Shown piece after piece: positions 15,282 to 24,086 of a stretch of DNA of 56,154 nt (position 1 is its first letter; each line of letters opens with the position of its first letter). This DNA comes from Candidatus Peregrinibacteria bacterium GW2011_GWA2_33_10. Its GTDB lineage: Bacteria; Patescibacteriota; Gracilibacteria; UBA1369; GWC2-33-13. Location: contig LBOO01000006.1 in NCBI GenBank assembly GCA_000989565.1, forward strand, positions 1 to 56,154, in the 5' to 3' direction. Position numbers and translations under genes: made by a program. The notes beneath the pieces are model-generated. The model was not told the DNA's origin. It saw nothing but the letters and a program-made list of their open reading frames with translations, and did no database searches.

Positions 15282-18002
15282 ATGTATTTTATGTTAGATA
15301 ATTTTAATAATCGGATTAAGTTTAATTTATTTTTCGAGCAACGATTAGTTAAAGAATTTCATAAGATAAATGATTCATTTGGAGGAATCACAGAAGTGAA
15401 AAAGCAGCAAGAAAAGGAGGAAATATTAAAAAATACAGGTGCAGAATTATTAAAATTAAAAGATCAACCAGATATTGCAGAGATTGAGCGTAAATATTTG
15501 TACAATGATTTATTGAAGATAAGAGATGAATTTGAAATACAGGGAGCAATGTCTTTAGAGTTAAGCGATAAATTTGATGTTTTATTCATGATTTTAGAAA
15601 AAAAATTTTCTCTACCAGTTTTAAGATCAATTCATCAGCAGATCAGTGATACATCAAATACATGGTTTAAAGGGGCAAAGAAAGAAGAATATGCTATAAA
15701 GTTTTCAAATGACTTAGAAATTAAGATTATTGAAGCTTTAGGAACTTTTGATATGGAAACATGTAAGGTTTTTAATTTAATGCAAAATAAAGAAAATAAG
15801 TTATTGATTTTAAAAAAAAAGGAAACGGATGATTTTTTTGCATACGAAGATGATAAATTAGAGGTACTTTCCGGAACAGAGAATATTTATCAAGCCAAAG
15901 TTTTAGCTAAATTAATTGAAAAAATCGGGAAAGATAATGTCGATAAAGTAATGGGTAATTTAAACCATATACAAACCGAACTTCATGCGAACGTTATATG
16001 GTTTTTAATTTATTCAGATAAAATAAAAAAAGCAGATGATTTCATTTTATGGATGGAAATAATTGAAGATAATTTAAAATTAGTTAAAAATCTAGCTAAC
16101 GAAGCAATAATAATTTTATTTATAAGGCGCAATATAATAAAAAAACCGGAAGATTTTAATAATTTTTTAATTGCTTGTAAAGATTGTTTGGATTTGTCCA
16201 ATCTAAATAGAGGTGATGTTATTATAATTCAATTTTTTATTGATGCTCTATTTATCAAAGGAAAAATACAGAAAATAGAAGATTTACCTAATTTGATAGA
16301 TGGTATTGAAGACAGTTTAAGGTTGATTAATAATGAAACAAGGGAATTTATTTTGCAGTTAATAAGGAGTGGGAATATTTCCGGAATTAATGAATTGAAT
16401 GCATGGATTAATGCGGTTCAAGATAATTTAGGTACGGATATTAAAAAAAATCATAGGGCATTAGTATCGTCGATGTTAGAAAATGGAATATTTACTCAAG
16501 TTGATGAATTTAAAAGATTAAATTTTGAAAAATTAAGTTTGATAGAGAATGAATTGCAATTAGATATGATAAAAATTTTGATTGATAGAAAAATATTAAA
16601 AAGCGTTGATGATTTTAATAAATTAAATATTGATGCTTTAAGAATAATTAAAAATATAGGATTTAAAAATTTAATTTCCCTTTTAATAGAAAAGGCAAAT
16701 ATTAAAGATGTCGGCGAATTTAATCAATTATTGAAGGATCTAAATGGAAATCTAGAGATTATAAATTCTATTTATCAGTTTGAGATTATAAATTATCTAA
16801 TTGTTAATGGTACAATAAAAGATGGTAAAGAGCTTAATAATTGGCTCCAAACTATAAAATTATATTCAGATTCGGTAGGTATCAAAAGAAAAATTAGTCC
16901 TGTGTGGGGATTAATTAGTCTGAGATTTATCAGAAAAATTGAAGATTTTAAGAAAATTGAAACAGAAAAAGGGAAAAAGTTGTTAGAGGTACTACAGATG
17001 GTAAACGATGTGCACACTCCTTCCTTAGCTGAATTTTTGGATGATCCTGCTTTTGATGTAAGCAAATTGTCTTTATATTTATACGGAAAAGGTCTGGGGG
17101 CTTTAAGTTTAGGTTCTATGGATAAAATCGTCAATTCTTGGATAAAAAGTCCGGTAAAATTTGAATTTGACGGGAAAGAATATACTAAAGATATACCGGA
17201 TGAATTAATTCCTTCTTTAAAATTAATGATTGTTAGGAATTTATTTTTTCAGAAAAAAGAAATTAACCATGCGAATGTGAATCAGGAGTTGTTGAGAATA
17301 TTAAAGATGCAAAAAAAATATGAAAATATACCTCTGTTTCAAGATAGAAATATTCTTTTTGTTGCTAATGATGAACTATTGACCGGAGAATATTATGGAC
17401 ATAGATTTGCAAAAGGGAAAACAATAGATGCAATAAAAAAGCAAGGAGGCAGATTGGATTTTCTTATGTTACAAAATAATTTAAAACAAGAATTTCTTCA
17501 AAAGATTGCTAATACAAAACCACCATTTACTTTTATCTTTAGTGGACATGGTGAAGAAGAGGCATTAATATTTAAGAATGCTCTTCTTAAAATTACTTTA
17601 GAAGAATTCGTGGCAGCTTATAAACTAAGATATCTAAGATTTCCTGAGTTAAATAAACAAGATAATAATAGAGATATTTTAATTTTATCATGTTGTAAAA
17701 GTCATAATTTTATAAGAAATTTTTATGATTTATTGCCAAATGATATGTTAAAACCAATTTTTATCAGTCAAACTGAATACGGAGAATATGGTTATTCAGA
17801 TTTTGAATCAGAATATGGAGATAGGTTTTTAGAGGATACTTTTAATTTAGCGAGTGGAAATGTGACAACTTTGGGTGATGTATTTTCAGGTGAACTTAAA
17901 CAAGATATATCAAGTCCGACTTGTTATATCCCGGATGATTCCAATTTATTGATGCATTTAACGCAAAGAAATGAAGAGAAAACGCAAGGAATCGTAGCGT
18001 GA
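15282..18002 (+). CDS. alpha-solenoid protein with C-terminal CHAT/caspase-like protease domain
   Basis: The protein has 906 residues. Residues ~1-235 are helical. Residues ~237-580 hold about nine degenerate repeats of ~38 residues with the pattern LI..g.Ik..dDFN.l....d.L.lI.N, for example DKIKKADDF, NIIKKPEDF, KILKSVDDF, NIKDVGEFN and TIKDGKELN; these would stack as an alpha-solenoid. A linker follows, then a domain at ~688-880. Strand RNILFVAND opens it, IFSGHGEEEAL gives His756, and RDILILSCCKSHNF gives Cys804/Cys805. The His-Gly and Ser-x-Cys motifs, 49 residues apart, match the catalytic dyad of CHAT and other clan CD cysteine proteases. Solenoid-CHAT proteins act as effector or sensor proteases, for example TPR-CHAT in Craspase. 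Whether this one belongs to a defence or signalling system is unknown. A second in-frame ATG at 15291 is an alternative start. No signal peptide is present, so it is cytoplasmic. Confidence 0.72.
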   Translation: MYFMLDNFNNRIKFNLFFEQRLVKEFHKINDSFGGITEVKKQQEKEEILKNTGAELLKLKDQPDIAEIERKYLYNDLLKIRDEFEIQGAMSLELSDKFDVLFMILEKKFSLPVLRSIHQQISDTSNTWFKGAKKEEYAIKFSNDLEIKIIEALGTFDMETCKVFNLMQNKENKLLILKKKETDDFFAYEDDKLEVLSGTENIYQAKVLAKLIEKIGKDNVDKVMGNLNHIQTELHANVIWFLIYSDKIKKADDFILWMEIIEDNLKLVKNLANEAIIILFIRRNIIKKPEDFNNFLIACKDCLDLSNLNRGDVIIIQFFIDALFIKGKIQKIEDLPNLIDGIEDSLRLINNETREFILQLIRSGNISGINELNAWINAVQDNLGTDIKKNHRALVSSMLENGIFTQVDEFKRLNFEKLSLIENELQLDMIKILIDRKILKSVDDFNKLNIDALRIIKNIGFKNLISLLIEKANIKDVGEFNQLLKDLNGNLEIINSIYQFEIINYLIVNGTIKDGKELNNWLQTIKLYSDSVGIKRKISPVWGLISLRFIRKIEDFKKIETEKGKKLLEVLQMVNDVHTPSLAEFLDDPAFDVSKLSLYLYGKGLGALSLGSMDKIVNSWIKSPVKFEFDGKEYTKDIPDELIPSLKLMIVRNLFFQKKEINHANVNQELLRILKMQKKYENIPLFQDRNILFVANDELLTGEYYGHRFAKGKTIDAIKKQGGRLDFLMLQNNLKQEFLQKIANTKPPFTFIFSGHGEEEALIFKNALLKITLEEFVAAYKLRYLRFPELNKQDNNRDILILSCCKSHNFIRNFYDLLPNDMLKPIFISQTEYGEYGYSDFESEYGDRFLEDTFNLASGNVTTLGDVFSGELKQDISSPTCYIPDDSNLLMHLTQRNEEKTQGIVA

Positions 18003-18041
18003 TTCCATTACGATGCGAATTTTCTTTTTTTGTCATTTTTT

Positions 18042-18070
18042 TTGACAAAGCGATTTTATAAGAGTAATTT
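18042..18070 (+). promoter_or_regulatory. promoter
   Basis: A perfect TTGACA (18042-18047) and TAATTT (18065-18070), 17 nt apart, precede the lipoprotein gene at 18104. Confidence 0.65.
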
Positions 18071-18103
18071 TATTCTCAGCTTTGTTCTATAAGCTTATCA
18101 AAC

Positions 18104-18646
18104 ATGAAATTATGGAAATTGTTTTTAGGGGGAGTACTTATAATTAATGTTTTTTTCATTTCAGGATGCGATTTAAAGAAATATTTTGATCCGTTGTGGT
18201 TAAATAGTGTTAATTTTAATAATCGTTTTGTGGAATTCGTGGATAATGTCTCAACTATCGTGGAGGAAAGTTTTTCGATTTATGATGCTACCGTGCCTGA
18301 CAAAGTAAATGCGGATTCAAAAGTTGATACTTCTGATATGGATTTATATAAACAAGAATTTGAACTTCTTTTTACGGAGGCTGAAGATTTAAAGAAAATC
18401 AAGAGCAGGAATGAAAAACAGCAGGTAACCGTACTAAAGGAATTCGCAACTTATATTGATAGCTTGAAGAAATATGGAGATAAATATGATGATGTAATTT
18501 TATATTATTCCAGCAAAGGTTTTGAAATTGATGGCGGTAAAGTTCAGATTTTGAACGATGAAATCAATAAAGCTTTTGATGATTTTGCTTTAATTCATGA
18601 AAATTTTGTGAGTGATGTTTTGCCTGCTTTCTATAAATCAAAATAG
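18104..18646 (+). CDS. hypothetical lipoprotein
   Basis: The protein has 180 residues. MKLWKLFLGGVLIINVFF is a signal peptide, and FISGC is a lipobox placing the lipidated Cys at residue 22. The mature part is acidic and helical, with no family I recognise. It has its own promoter, 40 nt after the CHAT-protease stop. Its last 83 nt overlap the convergent lamin-tail gene, so one of the two 3' ends may be less constrained. Confidence 0.75.
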   Translation: MKLWKLFLGGVLIINVFFISGCDLKKYFDPLWLNSVNFNNRFVEFVDNVSTIVEESFSIYDATVPDKVNADSKVDTSDMDLYKQEFELLFTEAEDLKKIKSRNEKQQVTVLKEFATYIDSLKKYGDKYDDVILYYSSKGFEIDGGKVQILNDEINKAFDDFALIHENFVSDVLPAFYKSK

Positions 18647-19415
18647 AAGTAAAAATTGAGGATAGTAGAATTACTCCAAACAGTGTTATTAATTTTAGAT
18701 CATGCTTTTTTGCCGGTGGATTTGCAATTTCTAATATTCGGTAATCCGTGAGAAAATAATGATTTTTTATTTTTTCGGTTTTTATGTTTAATTTATTTTG
18801 TAGAGTGAAAATTTGTTTGGCAATCGAGGGGATATAATTAATATAATGGATTCTATAAATTTTTTGATTTGTACTGAGGAGAAAATAATTTTCTGAAAAA
18901 TTTGATTTTTGAATCGTGCCTTCAAAACTATAAATCGCGGGATTCTCTTTTTCTTTTGTTATAATTTTTTGCCAGGAATATCGGACAAGGATAGGTTTTG
19001 AATTTTTATCAAATTCAATGATCCTATTGTATGAATAGCCTTCTTTAGCATTTTTAAAGGAAATTTCATCGATTATTTTATTTTGATTATCCATTAACAA
19101 TAAATTCTCTTCATTGTTTCTTATCGGAAGTTTTTCAAAATGAATAATTTGATAATTTTTACTTTCAATTATTAAATTTTTATTGATTTTTTCTGTTTTT
19201 TCAGTGTTTTTTCTTTGGAAATACCAATTTTTTAAGTTGATATCATAATTTTGAGGATTATAAAGCTCGATCCATTCATTTCCTTTGTCAGTTCCTTTGG
19301 GATTTGGCATTGATTCATTGATATAAACCGTATTCGTTAAGTTTTCCGCTTGGCATATGGCGTTTTTTATTAAGATATACGAAATCAATAGGCAAGATAT
19401 AATTATTTTTTTCAT
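18564..19415 (-). CDS. secreted lamin-tail-domain protein, membrane anchored
   Basis: The protein has 283 residues. MKKIIISCLLISYILIKNAICQA is a signal peptide. Residues ~28-130 look like a lamin tail domain: VYINESMPNPKGTDKGNEWI is the hallmark opening (I-x-E-x-x-P-N-P-x-G-x-D-x-x-x-E-W-I), followed by ELYNP and LKNWYF. An extracellular region of ~100 residues follows. A single membrane helix (LITLFGVILLSSIFTSILIY) lies near residue 245, with a short basic tail inside. Lamin-tail domains in bacteria are surface or DNA/polysaccharide-associated modules. The 3' end overlaps the lipoprotein gene by 83 nt. Confidence 0.75.
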   Translation of the reverse strand: MKKIIISCLLISYILIKNAICQAENLTNTVYINESMPNPKGTDKGNEWIELYNPQNYDINLKNWYFQRKNTEKTEKINKNLIIESKNYQIIHFEKLPIRNNEENLLLMDNQNKIIDEISFKNAKEGYSYNRIIEFDKNSKPILVRYSWQKIITKEKENPAIYSFEGTIQKSNFSENYFLLSTNQKIYRIHYINYIPSIAKQIFTLQNKLNIKTEKIKNHYFLTDYRILEIANPPAKKHDLKLITLFGVILLSSIFTSILIYRKQAKHHSQNFHELKQNHQKLY

Positions 19416-19791
19416 GATTTTATTTTAAAATTTAAAAATTAAATAATTTTAAAATAATTATTAAATATCGATGTTTTTTTGTAATTAAAGAATATTTATG
19501 TATTGTGGCAAGGAGAATTTTGATGATTTTAATGATAAAAGATATTTTTTAACGCATATCAGCGTGTTTTATATTTGAGTGATCTTGTTGACTTTCCTTG
19601 ATTAAATTGATATTTTTATCCCGCTATTAAACTTAGTTAGTTTGGGCCATTTGTTATGATTTTTCACAAATTAAATATCAAAAACAGTTTCATTCTTGTT
19701 GATAACATTTTCTTAACAAAATCAGTACGGAATCTGATAACAAGAAGCGCTCGTCCTATCTAGGTTAGCTATTTTTTAACTTAGTAGAAAT
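19416..19791 (+). other. 376-bp leader/intergenic region upstream of rny
   Basis: There is no protein gene here. The left ~90 bp are almost pure A/T. A promoter lies at 19588-19616. TTCTTGTT (19693-19700) pairs with AACAAGAA (19739-19746), a possible hairpin in the rny leader. Nothing else is recognised. Confidence 0.5.
19588..19616 (+). promoter_or_regulatory. likely rny promoter with long leader
   Basis: TTGACT (19588-19593) and TATTTT (19611-19616) are 17 nt apart. The ATG at 19792 would then have a leader of about 170 nt, long for this genome, which could allow regulation of rny mRNA. Confidence 0.5.
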
Positions 19792-21318
19792 ATGTACAGT
19801 TATGCGTTAATTTTTTCAATTTTAGGGTTGGGCTTGGGTTTTGCTACGGGGTATTTTAGTAGGAATAAAATAATTACTGAAAAACAAAAAGAGATTGAAG
19901 AAAAAATATCCGTTTCTAGAAGAGAAGCAGAATCAAAAGCAAAAGAAGCTTTATTGGAAGCAAAAAATGAAGCTTTGAAAATGCAAGATGAAGTAAAAAG
20001 AGAAGAACAGGAACGACGCGGTCAGTTGGAAAAAGTAGAGAATCGTTTGATGGAAAAAGAGGAGGTTTTAGACAAAAAAATAGAAACAGTCGATAGATCG
20101 AGAGAAGATTTGGAATTAAAAGTTCAGAGTTTAAAAAAGCTTCGAGAGGAAGTGGAGGAAATTTATGAAATGCAAAAGACTCAATTGGAGAAAGTGGCTA
20201 CTTTATCAAAAGAGGAGGCAAAAGGTTTGTTGATGAAAAAAGTGGAGGAAGAGTCAAAAGAAGAAATTTTGGCTCAAATTGAGAAAAGCGAGAAAAATTT
20301 GAAAGAAGAAATGGAAGAAAAAGCCAGAAATATAATCGCGGAAGCAGTGCAAAAGTACGCCGCTGAAACAGCGATGGAGTCAACAGCTACGATAGTTACT
20401 CTTCCCAATGATGAGATGAAAGGTCGTATTATCGGACGCGAGGGCAGAAATATAAATACATTTGAACAAATTACGGGTATTGATGTGATTGTTGATGATA
20501 CTCCGGGTTCTATCGTAATATCCGGATATGACTTGGTTCGAAGATATATAGCAAAAGTTGCTTTGGAAAAACTTGTTGCTGACGGCAGAATTCATCCGGC
20601 GAGAATTGAAGAGGTTGTGCAAAAATCGAAAGAAGAGGTTAATACTATGATGAAAGAATTGGGAGAAAAAGCGGTTTATGATACCGGTGTGGCCGGTTTG
20701 CATCCTAATTTGGTTAAAATTTTGGGAAGATTGAAATTCCGTGTAAGTTATGGACAGAATGTTTTGAAACATTCTATGGAAGTGGCTTATTTGGCTGCTT
20801 CACTTGCTTCGGAATTGGGTGCTGATGTGAATTTGTGTAAAAAAGGAGGTCTTTTACACGATATCGGGAAAGCGGTTGATCATGAAATTCAGGGGCATCA
20901 TGCTTTGATCGGACGTGATATCTTAAGAAAATTCGGCCTTTCGGAGGAGGTTATTCATATTGTTGAAGCTCATCATAATCATGTGAAGCCGAAATCCATC
21001 GAAGCTTTGATTGTACAAGCGGCAAATGCGATTTCAATTTCCAGACCGGGAGCTCATACTGATAATTTGGATAATTATATTAAACGTCTTGAGGAGTTGG
21101 AAAATGTTGCCAATTCATTCTCAGGAGTGGATAAATCTTATGCCATTCAGGCCGGAAGAGAAGTCAGAGTGTTTGTAAGTTCTGAGCAGGTTGATGATTT
21201 GGGCGCGATCAGATTAGCTCGAGATATTACCAAAAAAATTGAAAATGATCTTCAATATCCGGGTTTAATAAAGGTTGATGTGATCAGGGAAAAGAGAGGC
21301 GTGGCATATGCGGCTTAG
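19792..21318 (+). CDS. rny: ribonuclease Y
   Basis: The protein has 508 residues, the family's usual size. An N-terminal membrane helix (YALIFSILGLGLGFATGYFS) is followed by a long Glu/Lys coiled coil to about residue 190. The KH domain carries MKGRIIGREGRNINTFEQ and TPGSIVISGYD. The HD domain has HSMEVAYLAASLASELGAD and GGLLHDIGKAVDHE (metal-binding HD), then VEAHHNH. The C-terminus QYPGLIKVDVIREKR is typical. RNase Y is the membrane-bound endonuclease that starts mRNA decay. The gene stands alone with a strong terminator. Confidence 0.97.
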   Translation: MYSYALIFSILGLGLGFATGYFSRNKIITEKQKEIEEKISVSRREAESKAKEALLEAKNEALKMQDEVKREEQERRGQLEKVENRLMEKEEVLDKKIETVDRSREDLELKVQSLKKLREEVEEIYEMQKTQLEKVATLSKEEAKGLLMKKVEEESKEEILAQIEKSEKNLKEEMEEKARNIIAEAVQKYAAETAMESTATIVTLPNDEMKGRIIGREGRNINTFEQITGIDVIVDDTPGSIVISGYDLVRRYIAKVALEKLVADGRIHPARIEEVVQKSKEEVNTMMKELGEKAVYDTGVAGLHPNLVKILGRLKFRVSYGQNVLKHSMEVAYLAASLASELGADVNLCKKGGLLHDIGKAVDHEIQGHHALIGRDILRKFGLSEEVIHIVEAHHNHVKPKSIEALIVQAANAISISRPGAHTDNLDNYIKRLEELENVANSFSGVDKSYAIQAGREVRVFVSSEQVDDLGAIRLARDITKKIENDLQYPGLIKVDVIREKRGVAYAA

Positions 21319-21327
21319 TTGTGACTG

Positions 21328-21365
21328 ATCAGGAACCCTTCATTGAGGGGTTCCTGATTATTAAT
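21328..21365 (+). terminator. rny terminator
   Basis: ATCAGGAACCC pairs with GGGTTCCTGAT inside 21328-21358, one of the strongest hairpins in the window, followed by a T-rich tail. Confidence 0.85.
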
Positions 21366-21371
21366 TTTCTC

Positions 21372-21399
21372 TTGACTCTCAAATTCCATCTGCTATATT
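21372..21399 (+). promoter_or_regulatory. groESL promoter
   Basis: TTGACT (21372-21377) and TATATT (21394-21399) are separated by 16 nt. The transcription start would fall within the adjacent CIRCE element. Confidence 0.75.
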
Positions 21400-21403
21400 T
21401 TTT

Positions 21404-21430
21404 CTAGCACTCGATAGTTTTGTGTGCTAA
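21404..21430 (+). promoter_or_regulatory. CIRCE operator (HrcA site)
   Basis: The sequence CTAGCACTC-N9-GTGTGCTAA matches the CIRCE consensus TTAGCACTC-N9-GAGTGCTAA with two changes, one in each arm. It overlaps the start of the groES transcript, where the HrcA repressor blocks heat-shock gene expression in other bacteria. The hrcA gene is not in the window. Confidence 0.9.
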
Positions 21431-21478
21431 AGTTAAGATCCCGTTAAAGTTGCTTAATATAATTTAACCTATATCAAT

Positions 21479-21793
21479 ATGGCAGATAAGAATGCTGAAA
21501 AAGCAAACATTGTTCCTTATTTGGACAGACTGGTAATTGAGGCTTTGACTGAAGATGAAGTAAGTCACGCAGGCATAGTTTTACCGGATACCGTTTCCAA
21601 GGAAAAACCTCAAAGAGGTAGAGTTATCGCGGTAGGTAAAGGAAAAAGAGATGATAGTGGCAAATATGTTTCTATGGATATCAAAGCCGGAGATATCGTT
21701 CTTTTTACGAAATATGGTCCGCATGAGATTAAAATCAGCGGAAAAGAATATTTAATCGCTAATGAAAGCGATATTTTGGCGATTGTTTCTTAA
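21479..21793 (+). CDS. groES: GroES co-chaperonin
   Basis: The protein has 104 residues. It follows the Cpn10 plan: VPYLDRLVIEALTEDE, a mobile loop with GIVLPDTVSKEKPQRGRVIA, AVGKGKRDDSGKY, KAGDIVLFTKYGPHEI and KEYLIANESDILAIV. GroES caps the GroEL cavity in ATP-driven folding. It is the first gene of the CIRCE-controlled operon, 27 nt before groEL. No ribosome-binding site precedes the ATG. Confidence 0.96.
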   Translation: MADKNAEKANIVPYLDRLVIEALTEDEVSHAGIVLPDTVSKEKPQRGRVIAVGKGKRDDSGKYVSMDIKAGDIVLFTKYGPHEIKISGKEYLIANESDILAIVS

Positions 21794-21820
21794 TTTTTTT
21801 ATTATTTAAACTTTAATTTT

Positions 21821-23446
21821 ATGGCTAAACAAGTTGCTTTCAGTGATGATGCGCGACAGAAACTTATGAGAGGAGCAAAAGTATTAAATGATTCTGTGTG
21901 CATAACTATGGGCCCAAAAGGTCGCAATGTGGTAATTGATAAAAAATATGGTTCACCGACAATTACAAATGATGGCGTAACTATCGCCAAAGAAATTGAA
22001 TTGGAAGATCCTTATGAAAATATGGGAGCTCAATTAATAAAAGAAGTAGCTTCAAAAACCAATGATGTCGCGGGTGATGGTACAACAACCGCCACTGTTC
22101 TTGCATACGCGATGATCTCAGAGGGGTTACGTAATGTTACGGCCGGAGCTAATCCGATTCAATTAAAAAAAGGTATTGATAGGGCTGTAAAAGTTATTGT
22201 GGATGAATTGGAAAAACAGAAAAAAGAAATTTCATCAAAGGAAGAAATAGCTCAAGTGGCTACTGTTTCAGCTCAAGATCCGGATGTTGGAAATTTGATC
22301 GCTGAAGTTATGGATAATGTTGGTAAGGATGGAGTTATCACCGTTGAGGAATCGCAAACTTTCGGTTTATCAAAAGAATATGTTGAAGGAATGCAGTTTG
22401 ATAACGGTTATATTTCTCCTTATATGATCACTGATACTTCCACAATGGAAGCTGTTTATGAAAACGCTAAAATTTTGATTACTGACAAAAAGATTTCTTC
22501 AATTCAGGAAATTTTGCCTTTATTGGAGAAATTGGCTCAAGCCGGGAGAAAAGAGATTGTAATCATTGCGGAAGATGTTGATGGCGAGGCTTTAGCTACT
22601 TTTGTGGTTAATAAATTAAGAGGTACTTTTAATGTTTTGGCTGTAAAAGCACCTGCTTTCGGAGATCGTAGAAAGGAAATGCTTAAAGATATCGCGGCTT
22701 TAACCGGCGGTAAAGTTATTTCCGAGGAAATCGGGTTAAAATTGGAAAATGCCACAATTGCTGATTTGGGGGAGGCCAGAAAAGTAATTTCTGATAAAGA
22801 AAATACAACACTTATTGAAGGTAAAGGAAATCAGAAAGAAATTGATGCCCGTGTAAAAGAAATCAAAGTTTCAATTGAGAATACCAATTCGGATTTTGAT
22901 AGAGAAAAGTTGCAGGAAAGATTGGCAAAACTTTCAGGAGGAGTGGCTATCATTAAAGTCGGCGCTGCGACTGAAGTGGAATTGAAAGAGAAGAAACATC
23001 GTATTGAAGACGCGCTTTCAGCAACGAGAGCAGCTGTTGAAGAAGGTATTGTACCCGGCGGTGGTACAGCCTTGGCGCAAGCTTCAATAAAATTGGAAGG
23101 AGTTGATGGTGATGCTGATGAAATTACAGGAATTCATTTGGTTAGAAAGGCTTTGGAAGCACCTGTTCGTCAGATCGCGATAAATGCGGGTCTTGATGGA
23201 GCGGTTGTAGCTGATAAGGTAATTCAGTCCAAACTTGGCATCGGATTTGATGCTGCGGCGAAAGAATATAAAGATATGATTGGAGCCGGTATTGTGGATC
23301 CTAAAAAAGTAACCAGAAGCGCGCTTCAGAATGCCGCTTCATTGGCTTCTGTCTTTTTGACAATGGAAGCCGCCATTACAGATATTCCAAAACCTGAAGC
23401 TGCCGCACCTATGGGCGGAGGAGGAATGCCGGGAGGAATGTACTAG
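21821..23446 (+). CDS. groEL: GroEL chaperonin
   Basis: The protein has 541 residues. It has the type I chaperonin hallmarks: [19 protein letters not shown], the ATP-binding [13 protein letters not shown], the central [49 protein letters not shown] and the Gly/Met-rich tail [10 protein letters not shown]. It forms the double-ring folding chamber with GroES. It is co-transcribed with groES, and a hairpin follows 20 nt after the stop. Confidence 0.98.
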   Translation: MAKQVAFSDDARQKLMRGAKVLNDSVCITMGPKGRNVVIDKKYGSPTITNDGVTIAKEIELEDPYENMGAQLIKEVASKTNDVAGDGTTTATVLAYAMISEGLRNVTAGANPIQLKKGIDRAVKVIVDELEKQKKEISSKEEIAQVATVSAQDPDVGNLIAEVMDNVGKDGVITVEESQTFGLSKEYVEGMQFDNGYISPYMITDTSTMEAVYENAKILITDKKISSIQEILPLLEKLAQAGRKEIVIIAEDVDGEALATFVVNKLRGTFNVLAVKAPAFGDRRKEMLKDIAALTGGKVISEEIGLKLENATIADLGEARKVISDKENTTLIEGKGNQKEIDARVKEIKVSIENTNSDFDREKLQERLAKLSGGVAIIKVGAATEVELKEKKHRIEDALSATRAAVEEGIVPGGGTALAQASIKLEGVDGDADEITGIHLVRKALEAPVRQIAINAGLDGAVVADKVIQSKLGIGFDAAAKEYKDMIGAGIVDPKKVTRSALQNAASLASVFLTMEAAITDIPKPEAAAPMGGGGMPGGMY

Positions 23447-23465
23447 GGAAACCATATAAATTGTT

Positions 23466-23494
23466 AGGGGCTTGCGCTAAAATGGCAAGCTCCT
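23466..23494 (+). terminator. groEL terminator
   Basis: AGGGGCTTGC pairs with GCAAGCTCCT (one G-U) around a 9-nt loop. The T-tract after it is weak. Confidence 0.7.
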
Positions 23495-23502
23495 ATTTCA
23501 AT

Positions 23503-23531
23503 TTGACTTTTAATAATTATATGATTATAGT
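23503..23531 (+). promoter_or_regulatory. promoter of the RRM protein gene
   Basis: TTGACT (23503-23508) and TATAGT (23526-23531) are 17 nt apart. The predicted leader to the ATG at 23663 is about 125 nt, long enough for post-transcriptional control. Confidence 0.65.
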
Positions 23532-23662
23532 TTTAATGTAATTTTCTTTTTTATACAGAAAATTTTACCCTTAATGGTTAATGTGTTGCGCGGACAAAAA
23601 TAATTTAAGGAATAAAATTTTTTAAAAAAGTGATTACATGTTTTATTTTTTTATATTTCAAT

Positions 23663-23950
23663 ATGACAATGAAATTGTACGTAGGAGGTCTATCTTATTC
23701 CACGACTGAAGATTCTTTAAAGGATGCTTTTAGCCAAGCTGGAATTGTTGTTTCCGTGAAAATTATTACAGATAGAAACTCCGGACGATCTAAAGGTTTT
23801 GGGTTCGTCGAAATGGAAACTGAAGATGAAGGTCAAAAAGCCATTGAATTATGGCATGGTAAAGAATTCGAGGGAAGAAACTTAACTGTTAACGAAGCTC
23901 GTCCTTTAGAACCAAGACAAAATTTTAAACCTTTTAAACAAAGATATTAA
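23663..23950 (+). CDS. RRM-type RNA-binding protein
   Basis: The protein has 95 residues and is a single RNA-recognition motif. MKLYVGGLSYSTTEDSLKDA contains RNP2 (LYVGGL), and SKGFGFVEME is RNP1 with both exposed aromatics. The short basic C-terminal tail ends QNFKPFKQRY. Such one-RRM proteins in cyanobacteria and CPR bind single-stranded RNA and are often cold-induced. The ATG at 23663 is preferred over the upstream GTG at 23630 because the family begins a few residues before the first strand. It is monocistronic, with a long leader and a strong terminator. Confidence 0.92.
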   Translation: MTMKLYVGGLSYSTTEDSLKDAFSQAGIVVSVKIITDRNSGRSKGFGFVEMETEDEGQKAIELWHGKEFEGRNLTVNEARPLEPRQNFKPFKQRY

Positions 23951-23987
23951 AAGTTTGTAAAATAACTTTCAAAAGTTTTTATAAAAG

Positions 23988-24014
23988 AAGAGGCGCGCGC
24001 GGCCTCTTTTTTTT
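23988..24014 (+). terminator. terminator after the RRM gene
   Basis: AAGAGGC pairs with GCCTCTT around a GC-only loop, followed by a run of T. Confidence 0.85.
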
Positions 24015-24028
24015 GTGGAATGTTTTTT

Positions 24029-24057
24029 TTGACTCTTTTATTGGTTTGTAGTATTAT
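24029..24057 (+). promoter_or_regulatory. promoter
   Basis: TTGACT (24029-24034) and TATTAT (24052-24057) are 17 nt apart, 29 nt before the ATG at 24087. Confidence 0.7.
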
Positions 24058-24086
24058 ATTAAGATTTATTCTTTTAAAGTTCAAAA

